Shown here: in pieces, positions 44,948 to 52,849 of the stretch
Layout of the letters: every line of letters begins with the position of its first letter
Position numbering within the stretch: position 1 is the stretch's first letter
Assembly: GCA_965261535.1 (NCBI GenBank)
Contig: OZ253469.1
Location: 3,224,001 to 3,288,000 of the forward strand
Length of the DNA: 64,000 bases
DNA from: VXNE01 sp965261535
GTDB lineage: Bacteria > Pseudomonadota > Gammaproteobacteria > Pseudomonadales > Azotimanducaceae
Direction: 5' to 3'
Notes under the pieces: generated by a model
What the model saw: the letters and a program-made list of their open reading frames with translations, nothing else
Told to the model about the DNA's origin: nothing
The model's database searches: none
Position numbers and translations under genes: made by a program

Positions 44948-44990
44948 GAAAGAAAAGAACAGGAAAAGAACAGAAAAAGAACAGAAACAG
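44948..44990 (+). repeat. Purine-rich tandem repeat in the rpsJ leader
   Basis: Three to four copies of GAAAAGAACAG with one-base variations, ending 35 bases before the rpsJ start codon. It contains only A, G and single C and is very unlike its GC-rich surroundings. It might be an unstructured ribosome standby site. Confidence 0.65.
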
Positions 44991-45024
44991 TTGGACGGCA
45001 ACCGACTGAAACTTGGAAAATCTC

Positions 45025-45339
45025 GTGGTTCAGAATCAACGCATACGGATACGCCTCAAAGCCTTCGATCATCGTCTGATCGACGTATCCGCGGAGGAAA
45101 TCGCCGATACGGCGAAGCGTACCGGCGCGCAGGTGCTTGGTCCGATTCCGTTGCCGACCCGAAAGGAGCGCTTCACCGTGCTGATCTCGCCGCATGTCAA
45201 CAAGGACGCGCGGGATCAATACGAGATTCGCACACACAAACGGCTGCTCGATATTGTTGAACCCACGGAGAAGACCGTAGACGCGTTGATGCGACTCGAT
45301 CTCGCCGCGGGTGTAGAGGTGCAGATCAGTTTGAATTAG
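45025..45339 (+). CDS. rpsJ: 30S ribosomal protein S10
   Basis: 104 residues from GTG 45025, chosen because the family starts at QNQRIRIRLKAFDHRLID; TTG 45013 would add four residues. Nearly identical to E. coli over TAKRTGAQVLGPIPLPTRKE, SPHVNKDARDQYEIRTHKRL and VEPTEKTVDALMRLDLAAGV. It belongs to the 30S head and, with NusB, to antitermination complexes. A strong terminator directly follows, so it is its own transcription unit or the site of attenuation. Confidence 0.96.
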   Translation: MVQNQRIRIRLKAFDHRLIDVSAEEIADTAKRTGAQVLGPIPLPTRKERFTVLISPHVNKDARDQYEIRTHKRLLDIVEPTEKTVDALMRLDLAAGVEVQISLN

Positions 45340-45347
45340 GCGAAAAC

Positions 45348-45381
45348 GCCGCTTCGACTCAAGTCGAGCGGCATTTTTTTT
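45348..45381 (+). terminator. Rho-independent terminator between rpsJ and rplC
   Basis: Stem GCCGCTTCGACT / AGTCGAGCGGC with one bulged T and a very short loop, followed by eight T residues (45374-45381). It begins nine bases after the rpsJ stop. In the classical S10 operon no terminator lies here. Confidence 0.88.
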
Positions 45382-45398
45382 GACGGTTTGAATGCTGT

Positions 45399-45427
45399 CA
45401 CCGCGGCTGCCTTGGCTGGCAGCGGTG
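45399..45427 (+). promoter_or_regulatory. Hairpin in the rplC leader
   Basis: GCTGCC / GGCAGC around TTGGCT, extended by CACC / GGTG with a bulge. It lies 85 bases before rplC, right after the terminator. It could be a ribosomal-protein binding structure; no function is proven. Confidence 0.4.
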
Positions 45428-45512
45428 GATGCGGAGCCACTGGGCGGAGGAAACGCCGAGCGGGTTTCCCGAATCCGCCAGGGGATTCCGCGATCCGGAG
45501 AGCTTGTTGAGA

Positions 45513-46166
45513 ATGGCGATTGGCGTCGTAGGAAAAAAGAGCGGAATGACTCGGCTGTTTGCCGAGGAAGGGACGTCCATCCCCGTGACGGTGATATCCG
45601 TGGAGCCGAACCGCGTGACGCAGATCAAGACGCCGGAATCGGACGGCTACCACGCCGTACAGATTACAACGGGCTCCGCCAAGCCGCGCCGCGTCTCAAA
45701 ACCGATGGCCGGACACTTTGCGAAGGCCAGGGCGGTCGCCGGCAGAGGATTGTGGGAATTCCGTCTCAGCGAAGCGCCGGACGCCGCAATCGACACTGGA
45801 ACCGAATTCAATGCGGACCAGTTCGAGGCGGGGCAGAAGGTGGACGTATCCGCGGTCTCCAAGGGCAAGGGCTACGCGGGCGTTATCAAGCGATGGAAGT
45901 TCGGGGCGCAGGGATGGAGCCACGGCAACTCCGGCGCGCATCGTGCCCCGGGGTCCATCGGCCAGTGTCAGACGCCGGGACGCGTCTTCAAGGGCAAAAA
46001 GATGGCTGGGCACATGGGCGCTGAACGCGTCACGACTCAGAACCTGACGATCATTCGGGTGGATGCCGAGCGCAATCTGCTGTTTGTCAAGGGCGCGGTG
46101 CCGGGCCCGGCCGGGGGCGATGTCTATGTTAGGCCTGCGGTCAAGGCCGCGGGCGGAACTGCTTGA
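45513..46166 (+). CDS. rplC: 50S ribosomal protein L3
   Basis: 217 residues from ATG 45513 (MAIGVVGKKSGMTRLFAEEG). The extended loop near the peptidyl-transferase centre is seen in KFGAQGWSHGNSGAHRAPGS and TPGRVFKGKKMAGHMGAERV. L3 starts 50S assembly. It begins the second transcription unit after the rpsJ terminator and overlaps the rplD region at its end. Confidence 0.97.
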   Translation: MAIGVVGKKSGMTRLFAEEGTSIPVTVISVEPNRVTQIKTPESDGYHAVQITTGSAKPRRVSKPMAGHFAKARAVAGRGLWEFRLSEAPDAAIDTGTEFNADQFEAGQKVDVSAVSKGKGYAGVIKRWKFGAQGWSHGNSGAHRAPGSIGQCQTPGRVFKGKKMAGHMGAERVTTQNLTIIRVDAERNLLFVKGAVPGPAGGDVYVRPAVKAAGGTA

Positions 46167-46186
46167 GCACGCGCGGAACCTTGGGC

Positions 46187-46792
46187 ATGCAACTTTCTCT
46201 GAATGGCAGCGGCGGGATGATCGAGGTGTCGGACGCGACGTTCGCCAAGGATTTCAACGAATCGTTGGTGCATCAGGTCGTGACGGCGTATCTGGCTGGC
46301 GGGCGCAGTGGGTCGCGCGCGCAAAAGAATCGCTCGGAGGTGCGCGGCGGCGGCCGCAAGCCTCATCGCCAGAAAGGTACCGGTCGCGCGCGCGCCGGAT
46401 CCATTCGCAGCCCGATTTGGCGTGGCGGCGGGCAGACATTTGCGGCGAAGCCGCAGGACCATTCGCAGAAAGTAAACCGCAAGATGTACCAGGGGGCGAT
46501 GCGATGTATCGTCTCCGAACTGGTTCGGCAGGACCGTCTCATTGTTGCTGCCGGGATCGAAGTCGACGCCCCCAAAACCAAAGCCCTTCTCCAGAAACTC
46601 GCAACCCTCAACCTCTCGAATGTTCTGATCATCGCCGAAAACGTCGATGAGAACCTTTACTTGGCGGCGCGCAACCTGAAAGGCGTTGACGTGCGCGATG
46701 TGCCCGCCGTCGATCCCGTGAGCTTGTTGCGCCACGACAAAGTGCTCATTACAGTGGACGCGCTAAAGACCCTTGAAGTAGCCCTCGCATGA
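46187..46792 (+). CDS. rplD: 50S ribosomal protein L4
   Basis: 201 residues from ATG 46187; an upstream TTG at 46163 would overlap the L3 stop. The conserved loop reads RGGGRKPHRQKGTGRARAGS followed by IRSPIWRGGGQTF, and the C-terminal domain is typical (NVLIIAENVDENLYLAARNL). In E. coli L4 also represses the S10 operon through its leader; the hairpins before rplC could be the counterpart, which is speculation. Confidence 0.97.
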   Translation: MQLSLNGSGGMIEVSDATFAKDFNESLVHQVVTAYLAGGRSGSRAQKNRSEVRGGGRKPHRQKGTGRARAGSIRSPIWRGGGQTFAAKPQDHSQKVNRKMYQGAMRCIVSELVRQDRLIVAAGIEVDAPKTKALLQKLATLNLSNVLIIAENVDENLYLAARNLKGVDVRDVPAVDPVSLLRHDKVLITVDALKTLEVALA

Positions 46793-47088
46793 ACGAAGAA
46801 CGCAAATACGAGGTGCTCCAGGAGCCGCATAGCACCGAGAAAGCGGCGAGTATCGGGGACTTGAGCAACGGATATGCATTCAAGGTTGCCACCGATGCGA
46901 CGAAACCGGAGATCAAAGAGGCCGTGGAGTCGATTTTTAGCGTGACCGTCGTCAACGTCACAACGCTGAACCAGAAAGGCAAGGTGAAGCACAATTTGCG
47001 TCGACGCGCCTCGCGCAAGAAGAACTGGAAGAAAGCCTACGTCCGCCTCGCTCCCGGCGACGAAATCGACTTTGTGGCGGAGCGCTAG
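46789..47088 (+). CDS. rplW: 50S ribosomal protein L23
   Basis: 99 residues: RKYEVLQEPHSTEKAASIGD, FKVATDATKPEIKEAVESIF, and the exit-tunnel loop around NQKGKVKHNLRRRASRKKNW. It forms the docking site for trigger factor and SRP at the tunnel exit. The ATG overlaps the L4 stop (ATGA). Confidence 0.97.
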   Translation: MNEERKYEVLQEPHSTEKAASIGDLSNGYAFKVATDATKPEIKEAVESIFSVTVVNVTTLNQKGKVKHNLRRRASRKKNWKKAYVRLAPGDEIDFVAER

Positions 47089-47091
47089 CGC

Positions 47092-47925
47092 ATGGCTGTC
47101 GTCAAGGCAAAACCCACCTCTCCGGGCCGCCGGTTTGTCATCAAGATCGTGGACGCGTCCTTGCATCGCGGCGGGCCGTACAAGCCTCTGCTCGAACCCG
47201 CAAAGAAAACGGGCGGAAGGAATGCCAACGGACGCATCACCACGCGGCATCGCGGGGGCGGCCACAAACGTTTCTATCGCAAGATCGACTTTCGGCGCGA
47301 CAAGGACAATGTCAGGGCGATCGTCGAACGGTTGGAATACGACCCGAATCGGAGCGCCAACCTGGCCCTCCTGAAGTATGCCGATGGGGAACGCCGATAC
47401 ATCGTCGTGCCCCGAGGTGTGCGGACCGGAGACGAGCTGATGTCGGGTAGCAACGCGCCTATCCGCCCGGGCAACGCCTTGGCGTTGCGCAACATACCGG
47501 TCGGCAGCGTCATCCATTGTGTGGAGCTCAAGCCGGGCAAGGGAGCGCAACTTGCGCGCAGCGCGGGGACATCGGCCCAACTTGTCGCGCGGGAAGGATC
47601 TTACGTGACGCTTAGATTGCGGTCGGGCGAAATGCGTCGGGTGTTGGCTGCATGCCGGGCGACGCTGGGGGAGGTCGGCAACAGCGAGCACAACCTGCGC
47701 TCTCTGGGCAAAGCCGGAGCGGCGCGCTGGCGGGGACGCAGGCCGACGGTGAGAGGTGTGGCCATGAATCCGGTGGATCATCCGCATGGCGGAGGAGAGG
47801 GCCGGTCTTCGGGAGGACGGCACCCTGTTACTCCGTGGGGCGTGCCGACCAAGGGCTACAAGACGCGGACGAACAAGCGCACGGACGCGCTGATCGTGCG
47901 TCGGCGAAGCAGCGGAGTGAGGTAA
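47092..47925 (+). CDS. rplB: 50S ribosomal protein L2
   Basis: 277 residues, standard length. Conserved stretches are NANGRITTRHRGGGHKRFYR, VEYDPNRSA-like RLEYDPNRSANLALL, and MNPVDHPHGGGEGRSSGGRH, whose histidine lies close to the peptidyl-transferase centre. It starts three bases after the rplW stop. Confidence 0.98.
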   Translation: MAVVKAKPTSPGRRFVIKIVDASLHRGGPYKPLLEPAKKTGGRNANGRITTRHRGGGHKRFYRKIDFRRDKDNVRAIVERLEYDPNRSANLALLKYADGERRYIVVPRGVRTGDELMSGSNAPIRPGNALALRNIPVGSVIHCVELKPGKGAQLARSAGTSAQLVAREGSYVTLRLRSGEMRRVLAACRATLGEVGNSEHNLRSLGKAGAARWRGRRPTVRGVAMNPVDHPHGGGEGRSSGGRHPVTPWGVPTKGYKTRTNKRTDALIVRRRSSGVR

Positions 47926-47937
47926 GTAACAAATACG

Positions 47938-48213
47938 ATGCCGAGATCACTGCACAAGGGACCGTTCGTGGACCTGCATTTGGCAAAGAAGGTGGCCGCC
48001 GCACAACAGAGCGGAGATAAACGCGCGATCCGCACCTGGTCGCGGCGATCGATGATTTCTCCGGAAATGGTGGGGCTGACCATCGCCGTGCACAACGGCC
48101 GGCAACACGTGCCCGTGTTCATCACTGACGACATGGTCGGGCACAAGCTGGGCGAATTCGCGCCGACGCGAACTTTTCGCGGTCACGCGGGTGATCGCCG
48201 GGCCAGGCGATAG
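47938..48213 (+). CDS. rpsS: 30S ribosomal protein S19
   Basis: 91 residues: MPRSLHKGPFVDLHLAKKVA, TWSRRSMISPEMVGLTIAVH, and DMVGHKLGEFAPTRTFRGHA. It pairs with S13 in the 30S head. Spacing to rplV is two bases. Confidence 0.98.
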   Translation: MPRSLHKGPFVDLHLAKKVAAAQQSGDKRAIRTWSRRSMISPEMVGLTIAVHNGRQHVPVFITDDMVGHKLGEFAPTRTFRGHAGDRRARR

Positions 48214-48215
48214 CC

Positions 48216-48554
48216 ATGCGAGTTATTGCCCAGGCCAAGACGTTGCGCATATCGCCGCAGAAAGTCCGCTTGATCGCGGATCAGGTGCGCGGCCAGCCCG
48301 TGGAAGACGCGTTGAACATCCTGGCTTACAGTCCGCAGAAAGCGGCCGCTCTGGTTTCCAAGGTACTGGAATCGGCAATCGCCAACGCCGAGCACAATGA
48401 GGCGGCGGACGTGGATGAACTCAAGGTGGGCGAAATCCGCGTGGATGAAGGAGTCACCATGAAACGCATGCGTCCGCGCGCGCGGGGACGCGGCAATCGC
48501 ATCTTGAAGCGCACCAGCCACGTCACCATTGCGGTGACGGATGACGAAGAGTAA
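48216..48554 (+). CDS. rplV: 50S ribosomal protein L22
   Basis: 112 residues with the long tunnel-lining hairpin (VDEGVTMKRMRPRARGRGNR). Residues facing the macrolide site look standard. It lies in the S10 operon between rpsS and rpsC. Confidence 0.97.
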   Translation: MRVIAQAKTLRISPQKVRLIADQVRGQPVEDALNILAYSPQKAAALVSKVLESAIANAEHNEAADVDELKVGEIRVDEGVTMKRMRPRARGRGNRILKRTSHVTIAVTDDEE

Positions 48555-48572
48555 GTCTGATCAGGAGATACA

Positions 48573-49232
48573 ATGGGTCAAAAGGTTAGTCCAACAGGCT
48601 TTCGGCTGGGCATCGTCGCCTCGCATCGTTCGATCTGGTATGCGGAGAGGGAAACTTATGCCGAATACCTGCTGAACGACCTCGAGGTTCGCGAGTACCT
48701 CGGCAAGCGTCTGGCGCAGGCTTCGGTCAGCCGAATTGACATAGAGCGGCCGGCGCAAAACGCGCGAGTGACGATTCACACCGCGCGCCCGGGCATCGTG
48801 ATTGGCAAGAAGGGCGAGGATGTCGAGCGGTTGCGGTTCGAACTGACCCGGATCATGCGCGTGCCGGTACACATCAACGTGGAGGAAGTGCGCAAGCCGG
48901 AGACCGATGCGTATCTCGTCGCGCAGAACGTCGCGCAGCAACTTGAGCGCCGCGTGCAATATCGCCGCGCCATGCGGCGGGTCATTCAGAACGCCATGCG
49001 TCTTGGGGCGAAGGGTATCAAGGTGCGCGTCGCGGGCCGGTTGAGCGGTGCCGAAATCGCGCGCACGGAGGTGTATCACGAAGGTCGCGTGCCGCTGCAC
49101 ACGCTGCGCGCAGACATTGACTATGCGACGGCGGAAGCCAAGACTACCTACGGCATCATCGGCATCAAGATCTGGATCTTCAAGGGCGAAGTGATCGCGG
49201 GGGAAACTGCCGCGCGTGCCGAGGCGTTTTAG
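48573..49232 (+). CDS. rpsC: 30S ribosomal protein S3
   Basis: 219 residues: MGQKVSPTGFRLGIVASHRS, KH-domain motif TARPGIVIGKKGEDVERLRF and the C-terminal GIIGIKIWIFKGEV. It guards the mRNA entry site of the ribosome. The C-terminus is slightly shorter than in E. coli (233). Confidence 0.97.
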   Translation: MGQKVSPTGFRLGIVASHRSIWYAERETYAEYLLNDLEVREYLGKRLAQASVSRIDIERPAQNARVTIHTARPGIVIGKKGEDVERLRFELTRIMRVPVHINVEEVRKPETDAYLVAQNVAQQLERRVQYRRAMRRVIQNAMRLGAKGIKVRVAGRLSGAEIARTEVYHEGRVPLHTLRADIDYATAEAKTTYGIIGIKIWIFKGEVIAGETAARAEAF

Positions 49233-49277
49233 CCAGGCGTTGGCGACGGATAAGAATTTCAGGGTTTGGCGTAAACG

Positions 49278-49691
49278 ATGCTACAGCCTAGTAGAACGAA
49301 GTACAGGAAACAGCAGAAGGGTCGCAACCGCGGTTTGGCGCAACGCGGTAGCAAGGTCAGCTTCGGCGAGTTCGGATTGAAAGCCGTAGGCCGGGGACGG
49401 ATGACTGCGCGACAGATCGAGTCCGCGCGACGAGCGATGACGCGGCATGTTCGGCGGGGCGGAAAAGTCTGGATACGCGTGTTCCCCGATAAACCGATCA
49501 CCAAGAAGCCGCTGGAAGTGCGTCAGGGCAAGGGCAAAGGCGCGGTGGAGTACTGGGTGGCGCAGATTCGGCCGGGGCGTGTACTGTACGAGATGGAGGG
49601 TGTCTCGGAGGAGATCGCAAAGCGGGCGTTTGCACTGGCGGCGGCGAAGCTGCCGTTTCGAACCGCGATGGTCAAACGGGCGACCCTGTAG
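49278..49691 (+). CDS. rplP: 50S ribosomal protein L16
   Basis: 137 residues: MLQPSRTKYRKQQKGRNRGL, RGSKVSFGEFGLKAVGRGRM, and the loop KGKGAVEYWVAQIRPGRVLY near the A site. Length matches E. coli (136). Confidence 0.97.
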   Translation: MLQPSRTKYRKQQKGRNRGLAQRGSKVSFGEFGLKAVGRGRMTARQIESARRAMTRHVRRGGKVWIRVFPDKPITKKPLEVRQGKGKGAVEYWVAQIRPGRVLYEMEGVSEEIAKRAFALAAAKLPFRTAMVKRATL

Positions 49692-49705
49692 CGTAAGCAA
49701 CGGAA

Positions 49706-49897
49706 ATGAAAGCGAGCGAATTGAAAGCTATGACTACGGAAGAGTTGCGCGCGGAGCGCCTGCGGTTGCGGCGCGAGCAGTTCAGTCTGCGCATGCTGCG
49801 CGGCAGTTCGCAGTTGCCGCAAACGCACCTGCTACGGGAAGCGCGACGCGATATCGCGCGGGTGGAAACGATATTGCGGGAGAAGGCCGATGGCTGA
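49706..49897 (+). CDS. rpmC: 50S ribosomal protein L29
   Basis: 63 residues, all helical: MKASELKAMTTEELRAERLR, ending in REARRDIARVETILREKADG. It lies near the tunnel exit beside L23. It overlaps the start of rpsQ by eight bases. Confidence 0.95.
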   Translation: MKASELKAMTTEELRAERLRLRREQFSLRMLRGSSQLPQTHLLREARRDIARVETILREKADG

Positions 49898-50333
49898 AAC
49901 GCCCGAAACGCCGCGTGAATTGAATATGCCAGAGGTCACTGCAACCGACGACGCCCAGGCAGCCGCCGCGGAGAACCCGGAATCAAACGGGCCCGCTATT
50001 GCCGCTGCAGACGAGCCGAACCCGGAGGCTGCGCCCCCGGCGCCATCCCGGCCACCCAACGGGTCGCGCAAACGGACGAATCCGCGAACACTTGCCGGTA
50101 CCGTTGTCTCGGATCGCATGGACAAGACGATTTCTGTGATGGTTGAGCGCAGCGTAAAGCATCCGATCTACGGCAAGATTATTAGGCGCAAGTCCAAGAT
50201 CCATGCGCACGACGAGCGCAATGAATGCAAGGTCGGGGATTTCGTCATCATTGTTGAGTCGCGGCCCATATCGAAGCGAAAGTCGTGGCGGTTGCAAAGC
50301 ATAGGCACCAGGAACATCGAGGCGGCCACGTGA
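49890..50333 (+). CDS. rpsQ: 30S ribosomal protein S17 with long N-terminal extension
   Basis: 147 residues against about 84 in E. coli. The S17 core is residues 61-147 (RTLAGTVVSDRMDKTISVMV, KHPIYGKIIRRKSKIHAHDE, VIIVESRPISKRKSWRLQSI). The first 60 residues are alanine-, glutamate- and proline-rich with no predicted fold (AAAAENPESNGPAIAAADEP). The core itself has no start codon nearby, and the ATG at 49890 overlaps rpmC in the usual coupled way, so the extension appears to be really translated. Confidence 0.95.
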   Translation: MAETPETPRELNMPEVTATDDAQAAAAENPESNGPAIAAADEPNPEAAPPAPSRPPNGSRKRTNPRTLAGTVVSDRMDKTISVMVERSVKHPIYGKIIRRKSKIHAHDERNECKVGDFVIIVESRPISKRKSWRLQSIGTRNIEAAT

Positions 50334-50698
50334 TCCAGACGGAAACCATGCTCGAGATTGCGGACAACAGCGGCGCACGCCGGGTGCAATGCATCAAGGT
50401 GCTTGGCGGGTCGCGGCGACGTTACGCGGGAATTGGCGATATCATCAAGGTCGCGGTGAAGGAGGCGATTCCTCGCGGTCGCGTGCGCAAGGGCCAGGTC
50501 ATGGACGCCGTGGTCGTGCGTACAAAAAAAGGGGTGCGGCGCTCGGACGGGTCGGTGATTCGATTCGACCAGAATGCCGCGGTCCTGCTCACACCGCAGT
50601 TGCAACCGGTCGGAACGCGCATCTTCGGACCAGTAACGAGAGAACTGCGCAGCGAGAACTTCATGCGCATCGTCTCGCTCGCGCCGGAAGTCCTTTGA
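50330..50698 (+). CDS. rplN: 50S ribosomal protein L14
   Basis: 122 residues from GTG 50330, which overlaps the rpsQ stop (GTGA). The family opening IQTETMLEIADNSGARRVQC fixes the start. Further: KVLGGSRRRYAGIGDIIKVA and TRIFGPVTRELRSENFMRIV. It forms bridges with 16S rRNA. Confidence 0.97.
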   Translation: MIQTETMLEIADNSGARRVQCIKVLGGSRRRYAGIGDIIKVAVKEAIPRGRVRKGQVMDAVVVRTKKGVRRSDGSVIRFDQNAAVLLTPQLQPVGTRIFGPVTRELRSENFMRIVSLAPEVL

Positions 50699-50705
50699 AA
50701 GCATC

Positions 50706-51020
50706 ATGCTCAAGATAAGAAAAGAAGACGAAGTGATTGTGATCGCCGGGCGCGACAGGGGCAGAGTCGGCGAAGTTGTGCGGGTCATGCCTGACGGAAG
50801 GCTGTTGATTTCGGGTGTGAACATGGTCAGGAAGCATCAGCGCGCCAACCCGCAAACAAATGAACAGGGCGGCATCTTCAGTCGTGAAGCGCCCATCCAG
50901 GCATCGAACGTGGCCATCTACAATCGGGAAGCAAGCAAGGCGGATCGTGTGGGAATTCGCGTGGAGGATGGAAAGCGCGTCCGATATTTCAAGTCCAGCA
51001 GTGCCTTGATCGACGAATGA
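50706..51020 (+). CDS. rplX: 50S ribosomal protein L24
   Basis: 104 residues with a KOW motif (DEVIVIAGRDRGRVGEVVRV) and GVNMVRKHQRANPQTNEQGG. It is one of the first proteins to bind 23S rRNA. Second gene of the spc operon, after rplN. Confidence 0.96.
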   Translation: MLKIRKEDEVIVIAGRDRGRVGEVVRVMPDGRLLISGVNMVRKHQRANPQTNEQGGIFSREAPIQASNVAIYNREASKADRVGIRVEDGKRVRYFKSSSALIDE

Positions 51021-51046
51021 AACGCACGGGTACGGGTGATCGATAG

Positions 51047-51586
51047 ATGACGGATTTGCTTGCGAGGTATAGAGAGGAATTGCATCCTCGATTGCAAAAG
51101 GAGTTGAACTGCGCCAATCCGATGCAGGTGCCTCGTCTGGAAAAAGTCACCCTCAACATGGGTGTCGGTGAGGCGGTGGGTGACCGCAAGATCATGGACA
51201 GTGCCGTATCGGATCTGACGTTGATCGCCGGGCAAAAGGCCGTGGTCACCAACGCCCGGAAGTCCGAAGCGGCGTTCAAGATTCGGGCGGGTTGGCCGGT
51301 TGGATGCAAGGTGACGCTACGGAGGGCGCGGATGTACGAATTCATCGAACGCCTGATTGGAATCGCGATCCCGCGAATGCGGGATTTTCGCGGTCTGAAT
51401 CCCCGCGCTTTCGACGGTCGGGGCAACTATTCGCTGGGTTTCTCCGAGCAGATCGTGTTCCCCGAAATCGATTACGACAAGATCGACGCCGTGAGGGGAC
51501 TCGATATCGCGATCACGACAACGGCGAGAACCGATGCCGAGGGTTTCGCCCTGTTGCAGGCATTTAACTTCCCGTTCAGGAACTAG
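51047..51586 (+). CDS. rplE: 50S ribosomal protein L5
   Basis: 179 residues: NPMQVPRLEKVTLNMGVGEA, GQKAVVTNARKSEAAFKIRA, and FPEIDYDKIDAVRGLDIAIT. It binds 5S rRNA and contacts the P-site tRNA. Confidence 0.97.
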   Translation: MTDLLARYREELHPRLQKELNCANPMQVPRLEKVTLNMGVGEAVGDRKIMDSAVSDLTLIAGQKAVVTNARKSEAAFKIRAGWPVGCKVTLRRARMYEFIERLIGIAIPRMRDFRGLNPRAFDGRGNYSLGFSEQIVFPEIDYDKIDAVRGLDIAITTTARTDAEGFALLQAFNFPFRN

Positions 51587-51588
51587 CC

Positions 51589-51894
51589 ATGGCAAGAGTT
51601 TCCATCACAGAGCGCCAAAAGAAGCGTGAAAAGATCGTTGCCAAGTACGCGGAAAAACGCCGGGCGTTGAAAGCGGTCATTGCGGACCGCAGCGCGACGG
51701 ACGACGAGCGCTGGGTGGCGCAACTGAAGCTTCAGGCGCTTCCGCGCAATGCCAGTCCGGTGCGCTTGCGGCGGCGTTGCGCCCAGACCGGACGGCCTCG
51801 GGGCGTATATCGGAAGTTCGGATTGGGCAGGAACAAGCTGCGGGAGGCCGCGATGCGCGGCGATATCCCGGGCCTGATGAAGGCAAGTTGGTGA
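51589..51894 (+). CDS. rpsN: 30S ribosomal protein S14, long zinc-free form
   Basis: 101 residues, the long form without the CxxC...CxxC zinc site: KKREKIVAKYAEKRRALKAV and RRRCAQTGRPRGVYRKFGLG. It starts two bases after rplE. Confidence 0.97.
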   Translation: MARVSITERQKKREKIVAKYAEKRRALKAVIADRSATDDERWVAQLKLQALPRNASPVRLRRRCAQTGRPRGVYRKFGLGRNKLREAAMRGDIPGLMKASW

Positions 51895-51901
51895 GTCGGC
51901 C

Positions 51902-52294
51902 ATGAGCATGCAAGACCCCATCGCGGATTTCCTGACACGCATTCGCAACGCGCAGGCGAAGGAATTTGCCAGCGTCACCATGCCCAGTTCGCAGTTGAAA
52001 GTTGCCATTTGCGCGGTGTTGCGGGACGAAGGGTATATTGGCCGGTTCCGGGTAGGCCAAGGACCGAAACCGGAACTCACCATTGCTTTGAAGTATCACA
52101 ACGGGGCGCCGGTGATCGAGGAAATCAAGAGGGTCAGCCGACCGGGTCTGCGGGTATACAAACAATGCAAGGATATCGGCATAGAGCGTGGCGGGTTGGC
52201 CATAGCCGTCGTCAGCACCGCGCGCGGGCTGATGACGGACCGCGCAGCCAGGAAGGCTGGCATCGGCGGTGAAATCCTGTGCACCGTGTTCTGA
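51902..52294 (+). CDS. rpsH: 30S ribosomal protein S8
   Basis: 130 residues: MSMQDPIADFLTRIRNAQAK, VSRPGLRVYKQCKDI, ARGLMTDRAARKAGIGGEIL. In E. coli S8 represses the spc operon by binding near rplE. No obvious S8 target is visible at the rplE start here. Confidence 0.97.
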   Translation: MSMQDPIADFLTRIRNAQAKEFASVTMPSSQLKVAICAVLRDEGYIGRFRVGQGPKPELTIALKYHNGAPVIEEIKRVSRPGLRVYKQCKDIGIERGGLAIAVVSTARGLMTDRAARKAGIGGEILCTVF

Positions 52295-52309
52295 GTCGAG
52301 GTAGCGGTC

Positions 52310-52849
52310 ATGTCCAGAGTTGCGAACACTCCAGTTGAACTTCCGGGCGGCGTCGAAGTCACTCTCGCGCCTGGAGCGTCGGAACTGTCGGTGAGCGGCG
52401 CGAAGGGACAACTGCAGCTGAGGTTGACTGGGGATGTTGGAGTCGCAGTGGACGACCGGACGCTGCGTTTCGAACCTGCGGATCCAAGTCAACGTGCGCG
52501 GGCAATGGCAGGCACGGTGCGCTCGCTGGTGAACAACATGGTGTTGGGCGTAAGCCAGGGCTTTGAACGCCGGTTGCAGCTCGTGGGCGTCGGCTATCGG
52601 GCACAGGCGCAAGGCAGAACTCTGAACATGCAACTTGGTTTTTCGCACCCGATTATTTACACGGTGCCCGAGGGCGTCGATGTGCGGACGCCGAACGTCA
52701 CGACGGTTGTGGTCAGCGGCGCGGACAAACAACTTGTGGGTCAGGTGGCGGCCGACGTACGCGCGTTTCGGCCCCCGGAGCCTTACAAGGGCAAGGGTGT
52801 CAGGTACATGAACGAAAGAGTTCGTCGCAAGGAAGCCAAGAAGAAATAG
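52310..52849 (+). CDS. rplF: 50S ribosomal protein L6
   Basis: 179 residues: SRVANTPVELPGGVEVTLAP, GVSQGFERRLQLVGVGYRAQ, and FRPPEPYKGKGVRYMNERVR, ending RRKEAKKK. Its TAG stop is followed in the same frame by 74 open codons that repeat a variant of this terminus (EELRRQEARKKWRDNG). The normal gene end is therefore preserved, and repeats lie behind it. Confidence 0.97.
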   Translation: MSRVANTPVELPGGVEVTLAPGASELSVSGAKGQLQLRLTGDVGVAVDDRTLRFEPADPSQRARAMAGTVRSLVNNMVLGVSQGFERRLQLVGVGYRAQAQGRTLNMQLGFSHPIIYTVPEGVDVRTPNVTTVVVSGADKQLVGQVAADVRAFRPPEPYKGKGVRYMNERVRRKEAKKK

